From NCBI GenBank assembly GCA_910584255.1, contig CAJTXV010000004.1, positions 11,699 to 75,698 on the forward strand: a DNA stretch of 64,000 nt. The letters run 5' to 3'. Position 1 is the stretch's first letter. Each line of letters begins with the position of its first letter. Positions 56,292 to 64,000 of the stretch are shown here, piece by piece. The notes under the pieces were generated by a model, which had not been told where the DNA came from, ran no database searches, and saw only the letters and a program-made list of their open reading frames with translations. This DNA is from an uncultured Bacilli bacterium. GTDB lineage: Bacteria; Bacillota_I; Bacilli_A; RF39; UBA660. The position numbers and the translations under genes were made by a program.

Positions 56292-59200
56292 ATGGGAATG
56301 CAGGTGTCAAATAATAATCAATTCACTGAATTTCCTGATTCTATCGAAAATCAATCTGTAAGAAATCAAAAATTTAGTTTTCGTTTTAAACAATATATAG
56401 AAAACAAAAAACAGGATACTTCACTTCGTACATTTAGAAATCAGATTGATCAAATTCAAGAATCACGAAATGACTTTAAAAATGAAAAAAATCTTGCTCA
56501 ATTTCGGACAGTATTTCAAGCGCGTCTAGAAAGAGGAGAAAGCTTAGAAGAAATTTTACCAGATGCTTTTGCGGTTGTATTAGAAGCAATTTCTAGAACT
56601 AAAACAGATACAAAAGGAAATCGTATCGAATTAACAGATTCACAAATTATGACATCTCTTGTTTTAAATAATGGGGACATTGCAGAACTTGCAACAGGAG
56701 AAGGAAAAACATATGCCCTAATCATGGCAGCCTATTTAAATGCCTTAACTGGAGGACAAGTGCATATATTTACAGCCAATGACTATTTAGCTCAACGTGA
56801 TTCCGAAACAAATGCTCCTATTTTTGAAGCATTGGGAATGAACGTTGGATGTGCCTTAGACCAATATATAGAAAATGGAAAAGCCTTAAATAAACAAGAA
56901 TCTAGAGAATTGAGAAAAAAGGCGTATCAGGAATTAGATATTGTATACGCAAAATCTTCTACCGTTGCTTTTGATTGGGAATTTGACCAACAGGTAATGA
57001 AACCAGAAGATAAAATGTTAAATCGTCCTTTTCATTATGCAATTGTAGATGAAGTAGACTCTGTTATGATAGATGATGCCAATACTCCTCTTATTATTTC
57101 ACAAACTTTACAAAATTATGAAGCAATGATACAGGAGAAAAATGAAGCCACATCCATGACTGATAAAATTGTAGGGGAAGATAATCGAAGAAATTGGTTG
57201 TTACTTGCCAATTCTGTTGTACTCGAATTAAGAAAATATGCAGTCAATACTTATAGAAATACTGAGGAAGTTACTAGGAGTCCTCTTTATAATAAACTTT
57301 CTATTCATGGAAAACATTTGCCTGGGACACAGGCAAACTTGCAGGATAAAATCGTAAACAGTAATGCTAGAATTTTTATTGATGAGAGAAAAAAGACTGT
57401 GGAATTAACAGATGCTGGATACGCAGTCATTGAAAAAATGCTTAAAAATACAGGATATGATTTAAATGAAATTTTCTCTTATATTCAAAATTCCTTATAT
57501 GCTCATTGTATCTTAAAGGAAAATGTGGATTATAGGACGGTTGAAGATCCTAACACTGGTATTAAAAAGGTCATTCTAATTGACCCAAATACTGGTAGAG
57601 ATTTGCCTGATAATAAACTTTCTAATGGACTTCATCAAGCACTTGAAGTAAAAGAAATGGTAAATAGTACACCAGATAAAAGTATGGCTAATCCTATGAT
57701 ACATAAGGCAATTAGGAATGTATCAAAAATGAATATGAGTACAGCAAAAATCACACATCCAAGCTTTTTTGCCAAATATGAGCGCGTTGGTGGAACCAGT
57801 GGTACTGTGAGTGACGAAATCACGAAAACTGAATTTAGAGAGCAATATAAAAAGAAAATTGTTAAAATTCCACGTTCTAGAAAGAAAATTGCCACTACAA
57901 ATCCCGTCGAGGTATATGCCACTAAGATGGAAAAACTAGATGCTGTTGTCAATCAAATTCTAAAGTGCCATGCGATGGGTCAACCAATTTTAGTAGGTGC
58001 TAGAGATATTGAAGAAGCACAGGAGATTAGTTCTAGACTCAAAGCATATCAGAAAATGCCTTTTAAGGAGTTATGTTCTTCTACCTTTCAAACATCGCCA
58101 AATGAAATTAATATTTTACAGGCAGCTAAGTTATATTGTCTAATGACAAATACTGAATTTCCAACTAGGGATCGAAAAAAACTAGATGCAATTGCTAGAC
58201 AAGTACAAAGTTTAATCCTACCAGAGGAGGAGAAAACAGCACTAGATTATCGTGTAGAAAAGCAATTACAATCCAAACTGGATCATACTAAAACTGTTTC
58301 TTTAGAAGCGCAGATAGAAATCTACCGAATGGTTTATCAACAAGAACCTACTTCTAGAGAATCCGTTCAAGATTTATATGCACAACTTCATGGAATCGAT
58401 TACCAAACGTTAACTGCAGAAAATACAGAACAAGAGGTAGAAATCATCGCTCAAGCTGGTCGATATGGAGCCATTACGATTGCAACTGCAATTGCTGGAC
58501 GTGGAACTGATATTGCTCTTGGAGGAAATCCAGTAGAATTAGCGCGATATGATGTACAAAATGAATTCATTCACGATTTAGAAAAACAAAATTTGCCAGA
58601 ACCAGAATTACAATCTAAAATTTCTGAAATAAAAAGAAAAATAGAATTGATTTCTCGGACAAATAATTGTGATGATGAAGGATTAAAACAACTTTATGAA
58701 CAAAGGTTGAATCAATGGAGGATTACTTGTAGTGAAGAAAGGGCAAGACTAGAACCGACCAAAATTGATTCTGATGGAAATCCTATTCATGAAACAGGGA
58801 AGGGTCTTTATGTATTAGGAGCTAGTTTAAATGACTCTATTCGTGTGGATAACCAATTACAAGGTCGTTCTGGAAGACAAGGAAATGACGGAGAAAGTAA
58901 GTTTATGTGTTCTCTTGAAGATCCTCTAATCGCCCAAAATGGAAAACAAAGTGATTTGATAAAAATCGCAGAATTAGTTAAAAAGAATCCATCCAATCGT
59001 CAAGTGATTCAATACGTTAGGGCGGCACAACGCGCAAAGGAAAGTGTTCAATCATCCATTCGTACAGATATAAATCGATGTTCAAAAGGATTTGACTTTA
59101 TTTCAAATACTTATTATGAATATCGAGAAAAGCTATTAGAAAAACCAGAATCTACCATTTCTAATATCTTTGAATCCGTTTCTAAATTACTATTTGAGCA

Positions 59201-59744
59201 AGAAAAACAAGAGGATATGGATAATATTATTTTCTGCTTTGTTCCTTTAGTATTTAGTGATAATGAAGTAAATAATCTATCGAACGAGGAATTAAAAATT
59301 TTATTTGATGAGAGAATTAATCTCATGATGCGAGAATTAAGTAATATTAACTCCGAGGATTTTAAATATGATTTTAGAAAAAAATTACTGATGGCTGGAG
59401 ATTTAAAGTTTTCTATGTTTACGGATCAAAATGTGATTGAAAAACAACTTTCATTAGAAGGGATGTCTCCAAACCAAACGACTAATATTGAAGATTTATT
59501 GGATCGTATTACTTTTGAACAATATAATGAGTTTAGGAATGAAGTCATTTTAGAAACTTCGGTCACTGCTCTATACTACCTACGTTCTTATCTAGAACAA
59601 AGAGAAATGGACATCAATCGTGCTGATGAAAAAGATAAACTACAACAAAATATGGTAAATGCTATTCTTACTTCTACAGCTAGTGATTTAGATATAGAAA
59701 GCCTAGATGACAATTTAGAAAATACAAGTTTTCATACAAAATAG
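56292..59744 (+). CDS. divergent SecA-like ATPase with inserts
   Basis: The protein is about 1150 aa, against about 840 for ordinary SecA. NBD1 has ELATGEGKTYALIMAAYLNA (Walker A region), TANDYLAQRD and VDEVDSVMIDDANTPLIIS. NBD2 has GRYGAITIATAIAGRGTDIALGG (motif V region) and NQLQGRSGRQGNDGES. The preprotein-binding region with LSNGLHQALEVKE follows the usual order. About 130 extra residues lie within NBD2, between SRLKAYQKM and TAENTEQEVEIIAQAG. The ERHESRRIDNQLRGR stretch of SecA reads SLNDSIRVDNQLQGR here. No cysteine-rich zinc tail is present. ATG 56292 is preferred to GTG 56286. It lies on the opposite strand, between spoVAC and sigF. Confidence 0.85.
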   Translation: MGMQVSNNNQFTEFPDSIENQSVRNQKFSFRFKQYIENKKQDTSLRTFRNQIDQIQESRNDFKNEKNLAQFRTVFQARLERGESLEEILPDAFAVVLEAISRTKTDTKGNRIELTDSQIMTSLVLNNGDIAELATGEGKTYALIMAAYLNALTGGQVHIFTANDYLAQRDSETNAPIFEALGMNVGCALDQYIENGKALNKQESRELRKKAYQELDIVYAKSSTVAFDWEFDQQVMKPEDKMLNRPFHYAIVDEVDSVMIDDANTPLIISQTLQNYEAMIQEKNEATSMTDKIVGEDNRRNWLLLANSVVLELRKYAVNTYRNTEEVTRSPLYNKLSIHGKHLPGTQANLQDKIVNSNARIFIDERKKTVELTDAGYAVIEKMLKNTGYDLNEIFSYIQNSLYAHCILKENVDYRTVEDPNTGIKKVILIDPNTGRDLPDNKLSNGLHQALEVKEMVNSTPDKSMANPMIHKAIRNVSKMNMSTAKITHPSFFAKYERVGGTSGTVSDEITKTEFREQYKKKIVKIPRSRKKIATTNPVEVYATKMEKLDAVVNQILKCHAMGQPILVGARDIEEAQEISSRLKAYQKMPFKELCSSTFQTSPNEINILQAAKLYCLMTNTEFPTRDRKKLDAIARQVQSLILPEEEKTALDYRVEKQLQSKLDHTKTVSLEAQIEIYRMVYQQEPTSRESVQDLYAQLHGIDYQTLTAENTEQEVEIIAQAGRYGAITIATAIAGRGTDIALGGNPVELARYDVQNEFIHDLEKQNLPEPELQSKISEIKRKIELISRTNNCDDEGLKQLYEQRLNQWRITCSEERARLEPTKIDSDGNPIHETGKGLYVLGASLNDSIRVDNQLQGRSGRQGNDGESKFMCSLEDPLIAQNGKQSDLIKIAELVKKNPSNRQVIQYVRAAQRAKESVQSSIRTDINRCSKGFDFISNTYYEYREKLLEKPESTISNIFESVSKLLFEQEKQEDMDNIIFCFVPLVFSDNEVNNLSNEELKILFDERINLMMRELSNINSEDFKYDFRKKLLMAGDLKFSMFTDQNVIEKQLSLEGMSPNQTTNIEDLLDRITFEQYNEFRNEVILETSVTALYYLRSYLEQREMDINRADEKDKLQQNMVNAILTSTASDLDIESLDDNLENTSFHTK

Positions 59745-59766
59745 GTTCCAATTTAGGAACCTTTTA
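59743..59766 (+). terminator. terminator of the SecA-like gene
   Basis: AGGTTCC pairs with GGAACCT over a 6-nt loop, followed by TTTT. It begins at the stop codon. Confidence 0.75.
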
Positions 59767-59781
59767 TTATGCTCTAATTTT

Positions 59782-60444
59782 TTATTGTGATTGTAATTGA
59801 CTTTTTAATTTCTCTAGGATTTTTCCTTCCTGTCTAGATACTTTTACTTGATTTACTCCTAATCTCTCAGATGCCTCTTGTTGTGTCATTCCTTGGTAGT
59901 ATCGGTAGTCAATTAATTGTCTCTCTTCTTCCGTGAGATCCCCTAGTGCGATTCTTAAATCTAAAATATCTTCTTGATATCCTTTTTCACTATAGGCAAC
60001 CGTATCATATAATGCTAGTTCTTTTCCATCTTCATCTTCATTCATAATGTAGTCTAGACTTCGAATCAATTCTTGGGATTTCATTACTTCTTCAATTGTT
60101 TCTACAGAAAGTTCTGTAAATTCTGAAATCTCCTCTAGTGTTGGAGTTCTCATCAACTGTTGGCATAGACATTCTCTGCTTCTTTCAATCATCAATGCCA
60201 TTTTTTCATAATCTTTTCCATACCGTATTAATTTACTATTTCTTACGTATCGATAGATTTCCCCTTTAATATACCAAAAAGCAAATGTTGAAAATTTCGT
60301 ATCATACCCTTCTTGGTATTTCTTTTTTGCTTTCTCTAATCCAATTTTACCTTCTTGAATCAAATCATCCATATCATAATAATGACGAAAACGATTTGCG
60401 TGGTATAAAATCATATTCTCACAATCTTGATAATTTTGTTGCAC
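59782..60444 (-). CDS. sigF: sporulation-type RNA polymerase sigma factor (sigF/sigG-like)
   Basis: The protein is 220 aa. Region 2 has YYDMDDLIQEGKIGLEKA and FSTFAFWYIKGEIYRYVR. Region 3 has RTPTLEEISEFTELS. Region 4 ends with GMTQQEASERLGVNQVKVSRQE, as in the SigF/SigG/SigB group (QVxVSR). The position after spoIIAA and next to spoVA genes favours SigF, the first forespore sigma factor. The start is GTG 60444, with AAAAGGAG at good distance. No spoIIAB gene lies between it and spoIIAA. Confidence 0.87.
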   Translation of the reverse strand: MQQNYQDCENMILYHANRFRHYYDMDDLIQEGKIGLEKAKKKYQEGYDTKFSTFAFWYIKGEIYRYVRNSKLIRYGKDYEKMALMIERSRECLCQQLMRTPTLEEISEFTELSVETIEEVMKSQELIRSLDYIMNEDEDGKELALYDTVAYSEKGYQEDILDLRIALGDLTEEERQLIDYRYYQGMTQQEASERLGVNQVKVSRQEGKILEKLKSQLQSQ

Positions 60445-60482
60445 TTTTCATTTCTCCTTTTTCTATTACGATTATAACTATT

Positions 60483-60833
60483 TTAAATATTTATTAAATG
60501 CAAAGCAGAAAGTTCATTGGCACTGCTTTCAATATTTTGAAATGCCTGTTCCAAATCTTTCTTTACATGCTTTTTAATCTGATGATGATAACCACAGATG
60601 ACTAATTTTCCATCATGTAGTGTAACATCAAAATAACGACTCATAATTAAATGAATTCCCTCTTCATCAATGTAATCTAATCCCTCTAAATTAATGACAA
60701 AATATCTGATACCTTCTTCATCTATCATCTTGTCTAGTGTCATTTTTAGATCCTTGATTGTTTTTTTACTTAAAATTCCAGATAAGCGGATAAATAACAT
60801 TCCACGTGCAAATTCCATATTGATTTCTAACAT
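60483..60833 (-). CDS. spoIIAA: SpoIIAA-like anti-anti-sigma (STAS) protein with Glu-Glu at the phospho-site
   Basis: The protein is 116 aa with a STAS fold. It aligns along its full length with Bacillus SpoIIAA: FIRLSGIL, RYFVINLEGLDYID, IMSRYF and GKLVICGY. SpoIIAA has D-S-S-G at the phosphorylation site (Ser58 is phosphorylated by SpoIIAB). Here the same place reads D56-E57-E58-G59, so no Ser is available. It lies between dacF and sigF as in Bacillus. A SpoIIAB kinase gene is absent; only 38 bases separate it from sigF. AAAGAGGGATGGG precedes the ATG. Whether it still acts on a SpoIIAB elsewhere is unknown. Confidence 0.8.
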   Translation of the reverse strand: MLEINMEFARGMLFIRLSGILSKKTIKDLKMTLDKMIDEEGIRYFVINLEGLDYIDEEGIHLIMSRYFDVTLHDGKLVICGYHHQIKKHVKKDLEQAFQNIESSANELSALHLINI

Positions 60834-60885
60834 CCCATCCCTCTTTCTTTATTTAAATATAGTTGTTTTATCCTGAGTTTTATAC

Positions 60886-60917
60886 AAATTCGACAAAACA
60901 TTTCAAAAAGTACCTAT
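60886..60917 (-). promoter_or_regulatory. weak sigma-H-like promoter candidate upstream of spoIIAA
   Basis: On the minus strand, ATAGGTACT (60909-60917) and GTCGAATTT (60886-60894) resemble the sigma-H -35 and -10 elements. The -10 fits RNNGAATWW fully. The -35 has GGT for GGA, and the spacing is 14 bases, longer than usual. Bacillus spoIIA is sigma-H driven, so position is right, but the match is modest. Confidence 0.25.
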
Positions 60918-60948
60918 CTATATTATGTAAAATTTTTCATAACTCGGT

Positions 60949-60980
60949 AAAAAAAGAAGCAACTTTTCATAGTTACTTCT
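60949..60980 (-). terminator. terminator of dacF
   Basis: AGAAGTAAC pairs with GTTGCTTCT (one T-G pair), followed on the minus strand by a run of seven T. It separates dacF from the spoIIAA-sigF unit. Confidence 0.7.
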
Positions 60981-61115
60981 TTTATGGTACTTTTTCTATA
61001 TGTTTAGTTTACTTAATATATAGACAGTTTTCAATAGGATTAAAGTATATTTTTTGTAAATTTACATATTTTTTACTTTTTACTTTACGTTGCTTTAAGT
61101 ATTAGAAAAATATAA

Positions 61116-62273
61116 CTAAGTACCTCTAATTATCTTTTTTAAATTATTAGAGAAATAAGATAATAATGTTTGTTTATTCGCATCCTCACCAGCTAACAAA
61201 TCATATTCTCCCACGAGTTGATTTTCATCGTAAAGCTGTAATTTACCTAGGATATCTCCTTCCTTGATTGGAAGTGTATAATGATTTAGTTTTATTTTTT
61301 CTTGATATTCTTTATCTTTGGTACCAATTGGTTCTAGTACTTGAATGTTATCCTTTAATATTAATTCTAATTCTTTTTTATTACTTCTTTCAAGTGTAAT
61401 TTTATCAATTACGCTTCCCTTTTCTTTAATTTGATTTGCTTGATATGATTGAAATCCATAATCTAAAAGTGCTGTTGTTTCTGCATTTCTAACTTTGCTA
61501 ACTTCTTCTCCTAATACAATTGCAATGAGACGCATATTACTTCTTTTAGCAGTAACGGTCATACAATATTTTGCTGCATCTGTAAAACCTGTTTTTAACC
61601 CATCAGCACCTTCATAAAATCGTATTAATTTATTGGTATTTACAAGCCAAAATTTATTTTCTGTATTCTCTCTTAAATAGTCTTCATATAAAGAAGAAAA
61701 TTCTAAAATTTTGGGGTGATTATTTACTAGTTCTCTAGCAATAATCGCTAAGTCTTCTGCTGTTGAATAGTGTCCTTCTTCATCTAAACCTGTAGGGTTT
61801 ACAAAGTTTGTGTTTTTTAAACCTAATTCTTTTGCTTTCTCCATCATCATTTTTACAAAAGCATCTTCACTTCCTGCTACATATTCGGCTAATGCTACTA
61901 CTGCATCGTTCGCACTCGCCATAGAAACACCCTTAAACATATCTTCTACTGTCATTTTCTCTCCAGGTTGTAAGTAAATTTGTGTACCTCCATATCCTGC
62001 TGCATTGCTACTAGCTGTGACAATATCATCCCATTTAATTTCCCCTTCTTCTATTTGTTCTAAAATAATAATTTGACTCATCATCTTGGTTAATGAAGCA
62101 ATTGCCACCTTTTCTTGTTTATTCTTCTCATATAAGATTTTTCCTGTATTTGCCTCTATCAACATTGCACTTTTAGCATTTGGGGTCACATCTCCTTCAG
62201 CGACTACCAATGCTGGTAACAAAAGTAATCCACAGAAAAATATCATTAATTTCTTTTTCACTTTTTCCACCAC
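61116..62273 (-). CDS. dacF: D-alanyl-D-alanine carboxypeptidase, DacF-type
   Basis: This is a class C penicillin-binding protein that trims the terminal D-Ala of peptidoglycan stem peptides. A signal peptide (about 1-25) is followed by SxxK in ASLTKMM near residue 62, SxN in SMASANDAV near 117, and KTG in ADGLKTGFTDAA near 223. A C-terminal PBP5-like beta domain follows from about 285. Length (385 aa) is usual. Its place before spoIIAA and sigF matches Bacillus dacF. Confidence 0.93.
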   Translation of the reverse strand: MVEKVKKKLMIFFCGLLLLPALVVAEGDVTPNAKSAMLIEANTGKILYEKNKQEKVAIASLTKMMSQIIILEQIEEGEIKWDDIVTASSNAAGYGGTQIYLQPGEKMTVEDMFKGVSMASANDAVVALAEYVAGSEDAFVKMMMEKAKELGLKNTNFVNPTGLDEEGHYSTAEDLAIIARELVNNHPKILEFSSLYEDYLRENTENKFWLVNTNKLIRFYEGADGLKTGFTDAAKYCMTVTAKRSNMRLIAIVLGEEVSKVRNAETTALLDYGFQSYQANQIKEKGSVIDKITLERSNKKELELILKDNIQVLEPIGTKDKEYQEKIKLNHYTLPIKEGDILGKLQLYDENQLVGEYDLLAGEDANKQTLLSYFSNNLKKIIRGT

Positions 62274-62368
62274 CTATTAAAGAATATGAAAATAATTTTT
62301 AAACTTTCTTAAATTAATTAAAACCTATCTGCATAAATTTTATTGAAACGATAAATTAAGGTGAAATT

Positions 62369-63208
62369 ATGAAAAAAATAGCATTTTTTATTATTATAGT
62401 TATTCTATCTTTTATATTTTCTATATTTTTTATAGGTGATAATATGAAATTAAAAAAAATAGAAAAGAAATCTACAGATCAGGAATGGGAGGGGATTTTG
62501 TATTATCATTCAAAACTCAAGAATCGCTACTTAGAATACCAAGCAAAAAATCCATCTTTGAGTAAGGAAGATATTATTACACATGTCAATATTGGAATTG
62601 ATCAACCTTATTATACAAATACTAAAGAAACTCCATACTTAAATACAAACTATATTCTTTCAAATAAGTATTTATATATGAGTGAAGACTATGTTCCCAG
62701 TCATTTAGAACCAATTGATTCCAATTATAGTAGTGGAAACCGTTTATTAGTATGTGAAGCAAAGGATGCTTTTGAAAAAATGGCAAAGGATGCTTTATCT
62801 GAGGGGTATACAATCCGAGCCATGTCTGCCTATCGTTCTTATCAATATCAAAAGGACTTGTATGAACGATATGTAAAACAGGATGGAGTTGAAAAAGCAG
62901 ATACCTATTCCGCAAGACCTGGTTTTTCTGAGCATCAAACAGGACTCGTTGTTGATGTTGATAATAAAAGTACAAATTATACAAATTTTGATACTACCAA
63001 GGAGTATATTTGGATGAAGGAAAACGCCTCTAATTATGGTTTTATTTTAAGATACCCTGAGGGAAAGAAACATATTACAGGATACACCTATGAATCATGG
63101 CATTATCGATATGTAGGAATCGAAATTGCAAAAAAGATGAAAGAATTAAATCTTACTTTTGATGAGTACTATGCTCGCTATATAGAAAATAATAATCCAC
63201 TAGTTTAA
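62369..63208 (+). CDS. D-alanyl-D-alanine carboxypeptidase, VanY/M15B type
   Basis: The protein is 279 aa, with an N-terminal membrane segment (about 4-24) and an extracellular zinc peptidase domain. Motifs are SAYRSYQYQKDLYERYV, SARPGFSEHQTGLVVDVD (zinc His and Asp in SEHQxGxxxDV) and ESWHYRYVG (catalytic Glu and third zinc His in ExWHxRY). This group cleaves D-Ala-D-Ala or D,L-peptides in the wall. AAGGTG lies before the ATG. It diverges from dacF. Confidence 0.92.
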   Translation: MKKIAFFIIIVILSFIFSIFFIGDNMKLKKIEKKSTDQEWEGILYYHSKLKNRYLEYQAKNPSLSKEDIITHVNIGIDQPYYTNTKETPYLNTNYILSNKYLYMSEDYVPSHLEPIDSNYSSGNRLLVCEAKDAFEKMAKDALSEGYTIRAMSAYRSYQYQKDLYERYVKQDGVEKADTYSARPGFSEHQTGLVVDVDNKSTNYTNFDTTKEYIWMKENASNYGFILRYPEGKKHITGYTYESWHYRYVGIEIAKKMKELNLTFDEYYARYIENNNPLV

Positions 63209-63220
63209 CTAGTGATTTTT
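63198..63220 (+). terminator. terminator of the M15B peptidase gene
   Basis: CACTAG pairs with CTAGTG over a 5-nt loop, followed by ATTTTT. The stop codon is in the loop. Confidence 0.6.
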
Positions 63221-63295
63221 AACTTCGTCCTATAAGGCCTATTACTGGTAGCTACCATTTGGTAGCTTTTTGATTTGCCAATCTCCTTTTACACT

Positions 63296-63777
63296 CTAGC
63301 AACCCTTAAAAGGGTCTTCATTTTCTTTAACACTCTTTCTATCTAGGATCATATCTTCTATTTCTTGTTCTTTTATATATTTCTGTATTGTTTGCTTATT
63401 TAAACCACTGTACTCACATAATGTCCTCTAGCCCAAAATGTTCTTTGGCCATATTTATATTTCAAATTTGCATGATTTTCAAGTATCATTAATGCACTTT
63501 TTCCCTTTAGATATCCCATAAATTGTGATACACTTAGTTTAGGTGGAATCTTCACTAGCATATGTATATGATTTATGCATGCGTTTGCTTCTACTATCTC
63601 CACTCCCTTATATTCACATAATCTCCTCAAAATGATGCCAATGTCTCTTCTCAACTTTCCATAAACTACCTTTCTTCTATACTTTAGTATAAACACTATA
63701 TGATATAAACAATTATATTTTGTATGAGACAATTGGCTTTCATCGATGTCTCGTCTCTTCGTTTTTGTTTTTAACAT
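63296..63777 (-). pseudogene. tnpA: IS200/IS605 transposase TnpA, broken by a late frameshift
   Basis: The first 125 codons (63777-63400) encode a typical TnpA: YHIVFILKYRRKVVYG, HUH in NHIHMLVKIPP, SVSQFMGYLKGKSA and RTFWARGHYVSTV. The frame then stops (VV, stop), but one base away it continues GLNKQTIQKYIKEQEIED and ends ...DPFKGC at TAG 63296-63298. These are the usual last residues of the family, including the helix with the catalytic Tyr or its neighbours. A one-base loss near 63405 is the simplest explanation. GAGGAGATTTAA precedes the ATG. Confidence 0.85.
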
Positions 63778-63847
63778 TTAAATCTCCTCCTGTTTTTTAT
63801 ATTTGATTGGCAAATCTCTTATATTATAACAGAAGGAGATTTAAATG
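63775..63847. promoter_or_regulatory. long inverted repeat covering the tnpA ribosome-binding site
   Basis: The 18-base arm at 63775-63792 pairs with 63830-63847 with one mismatch. The arm contains the start codon and GGAGG of tnpA, so an mRNA that begins outside it would hide the translation start. Repression of this kind is known for IS200. Confidence 0.55.
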
Positions 63848-63945
63848 CTTTCTGGAGAGCGGAGCTCTTTATTATTCACACCTGCATAGCAGGTGATTTT
63901 GGTATTTGACCATTTAAGTCAAACATAATAAAAAAGTAACTTATA

Positions 63946-64000
63946 TGAACTGAACCCCAAAAATTGGACAGTTTATAAATAGTTATTAAATAGAGGATTG
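63946..64000. mobile_element. probable left end of an IS3-family element, cut by the window edge
   Basis: TGAACTGAACCCCAAAAATT followed by GGACAG resembles the terminal inverted repeats of IS3-family elements (TGxACTG.CCCCAAAAA.TTGGACA type). No coding part is visible before the window ends. Confidence 0.4.

Larger units (their letters stand above)
63251..63895 (-). mobile_element. IS200/IS605-family element, tnpA only, frameshifted
   Basis: A single transposase gene of the Y1/HUH type is flanked by subterminal hairpins: GCTACC with GGTAGC (63251-63266, then T-run) on one side and CACCTGC with GCAGGTG (63879-63895) on the other. This is the plan of IS200 elements, which lack terminal inverted repeats. 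A 12-bp inverted pair (GATTTGCCAATC at 63272-63283, its complement at 63805-63816) is also present. The outer limits are approximate. Confidence 0.7.

Overview
The window comes from an AT-rich, Gram-positive bacterium, most likely an anaerobic, spore-forming-lineage member of the Bacillota (low-GC Firmicutes). The support is a pyruvate:ferredoxin oxidoreductase, a lipoteichoic acid synthase, LCP and PASTA wall proteins, GatCAB, ScpA/ScpB, and sporulation genes (sigF-like, spoIIAA-like, dacF, spoVAC, spoVAD, spoVAE). The standard code is used: tryptophan is TGG, and TGA acts as a stop, for example at the end of coaE. I cannot name the species from sequence alone.

Layout. 1-10 kb: a candidate small RNA, recG, a radical SAM protein, a second candidate small RNA on the other strand, nifJ, a phosphodiester glycosidase-like surface protein, a NUDIX hydrolase and an MBL-fold hydrolase. 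10-30 kb: envelope genes, namely a glycosyltransferase, two large polytopic membrane proteins, a kinase-less PASTA protein, an Ig/cadherin-like surface protein, a dockerin-bearing glucosaminidase, an LCP protein, LtaS, a YihY/BrkB protein and a two-sensor protein with a degenerate GGDEF domain. A decayed IS3-family element lies at 22.8-23.7 kb. 30-33.3 kb: gatC-gatA-gatB. 33.4-36.9 kb: poorly characterised accessory genes, one of them frameshifted. 37-40.6 kb: PHP and MBL hydrolases, coaD-coaE and a LysR regulator.

40.7-48.85 kb is an accessory island. It carries a large serine recombinase, a ribbon-helix-helix protein next to an oriT-like palindrome, two tandem paralogues with an ADP-ribosyltransferase-like N-terminal motif, an HD hydrolase, and two proteins with transglutaminase-like Cys-His-Asp patterns. 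It is bounded by two imperfect 40-bp repeats sharing a 17-bp exact core, and it stops just before a tRNA-Leu(CAA) gene. This is the strongest candidate for an undescribed gene system in the window.

48.9-54.4 kb: tRNA-Leu, scpA-scpB, an RNHCP-domain protein and small unknown genes, including an intact gene followed by a paralogue broken by two frameshifts. 54.4-62.3 kb has the order dacF - spoIIAA - sigF - spoVAC - spoVAD - spoVAE, as in Bacillus, with two departures. No spoIIAB lies between spoIIAA and sigF, and the SpoIIAA-like protein has Glu-Glu where the regulatory Ser-Ser is expected. A large divergent SecA-like ATPase gene is also inserted on the opposite strand. 62.4-64 kb: a VanY-like carboxypeptidase, a frameshifted IS200/IS605-type tnpA, and what looks like the first bases of another IS3-family element at the window edge.
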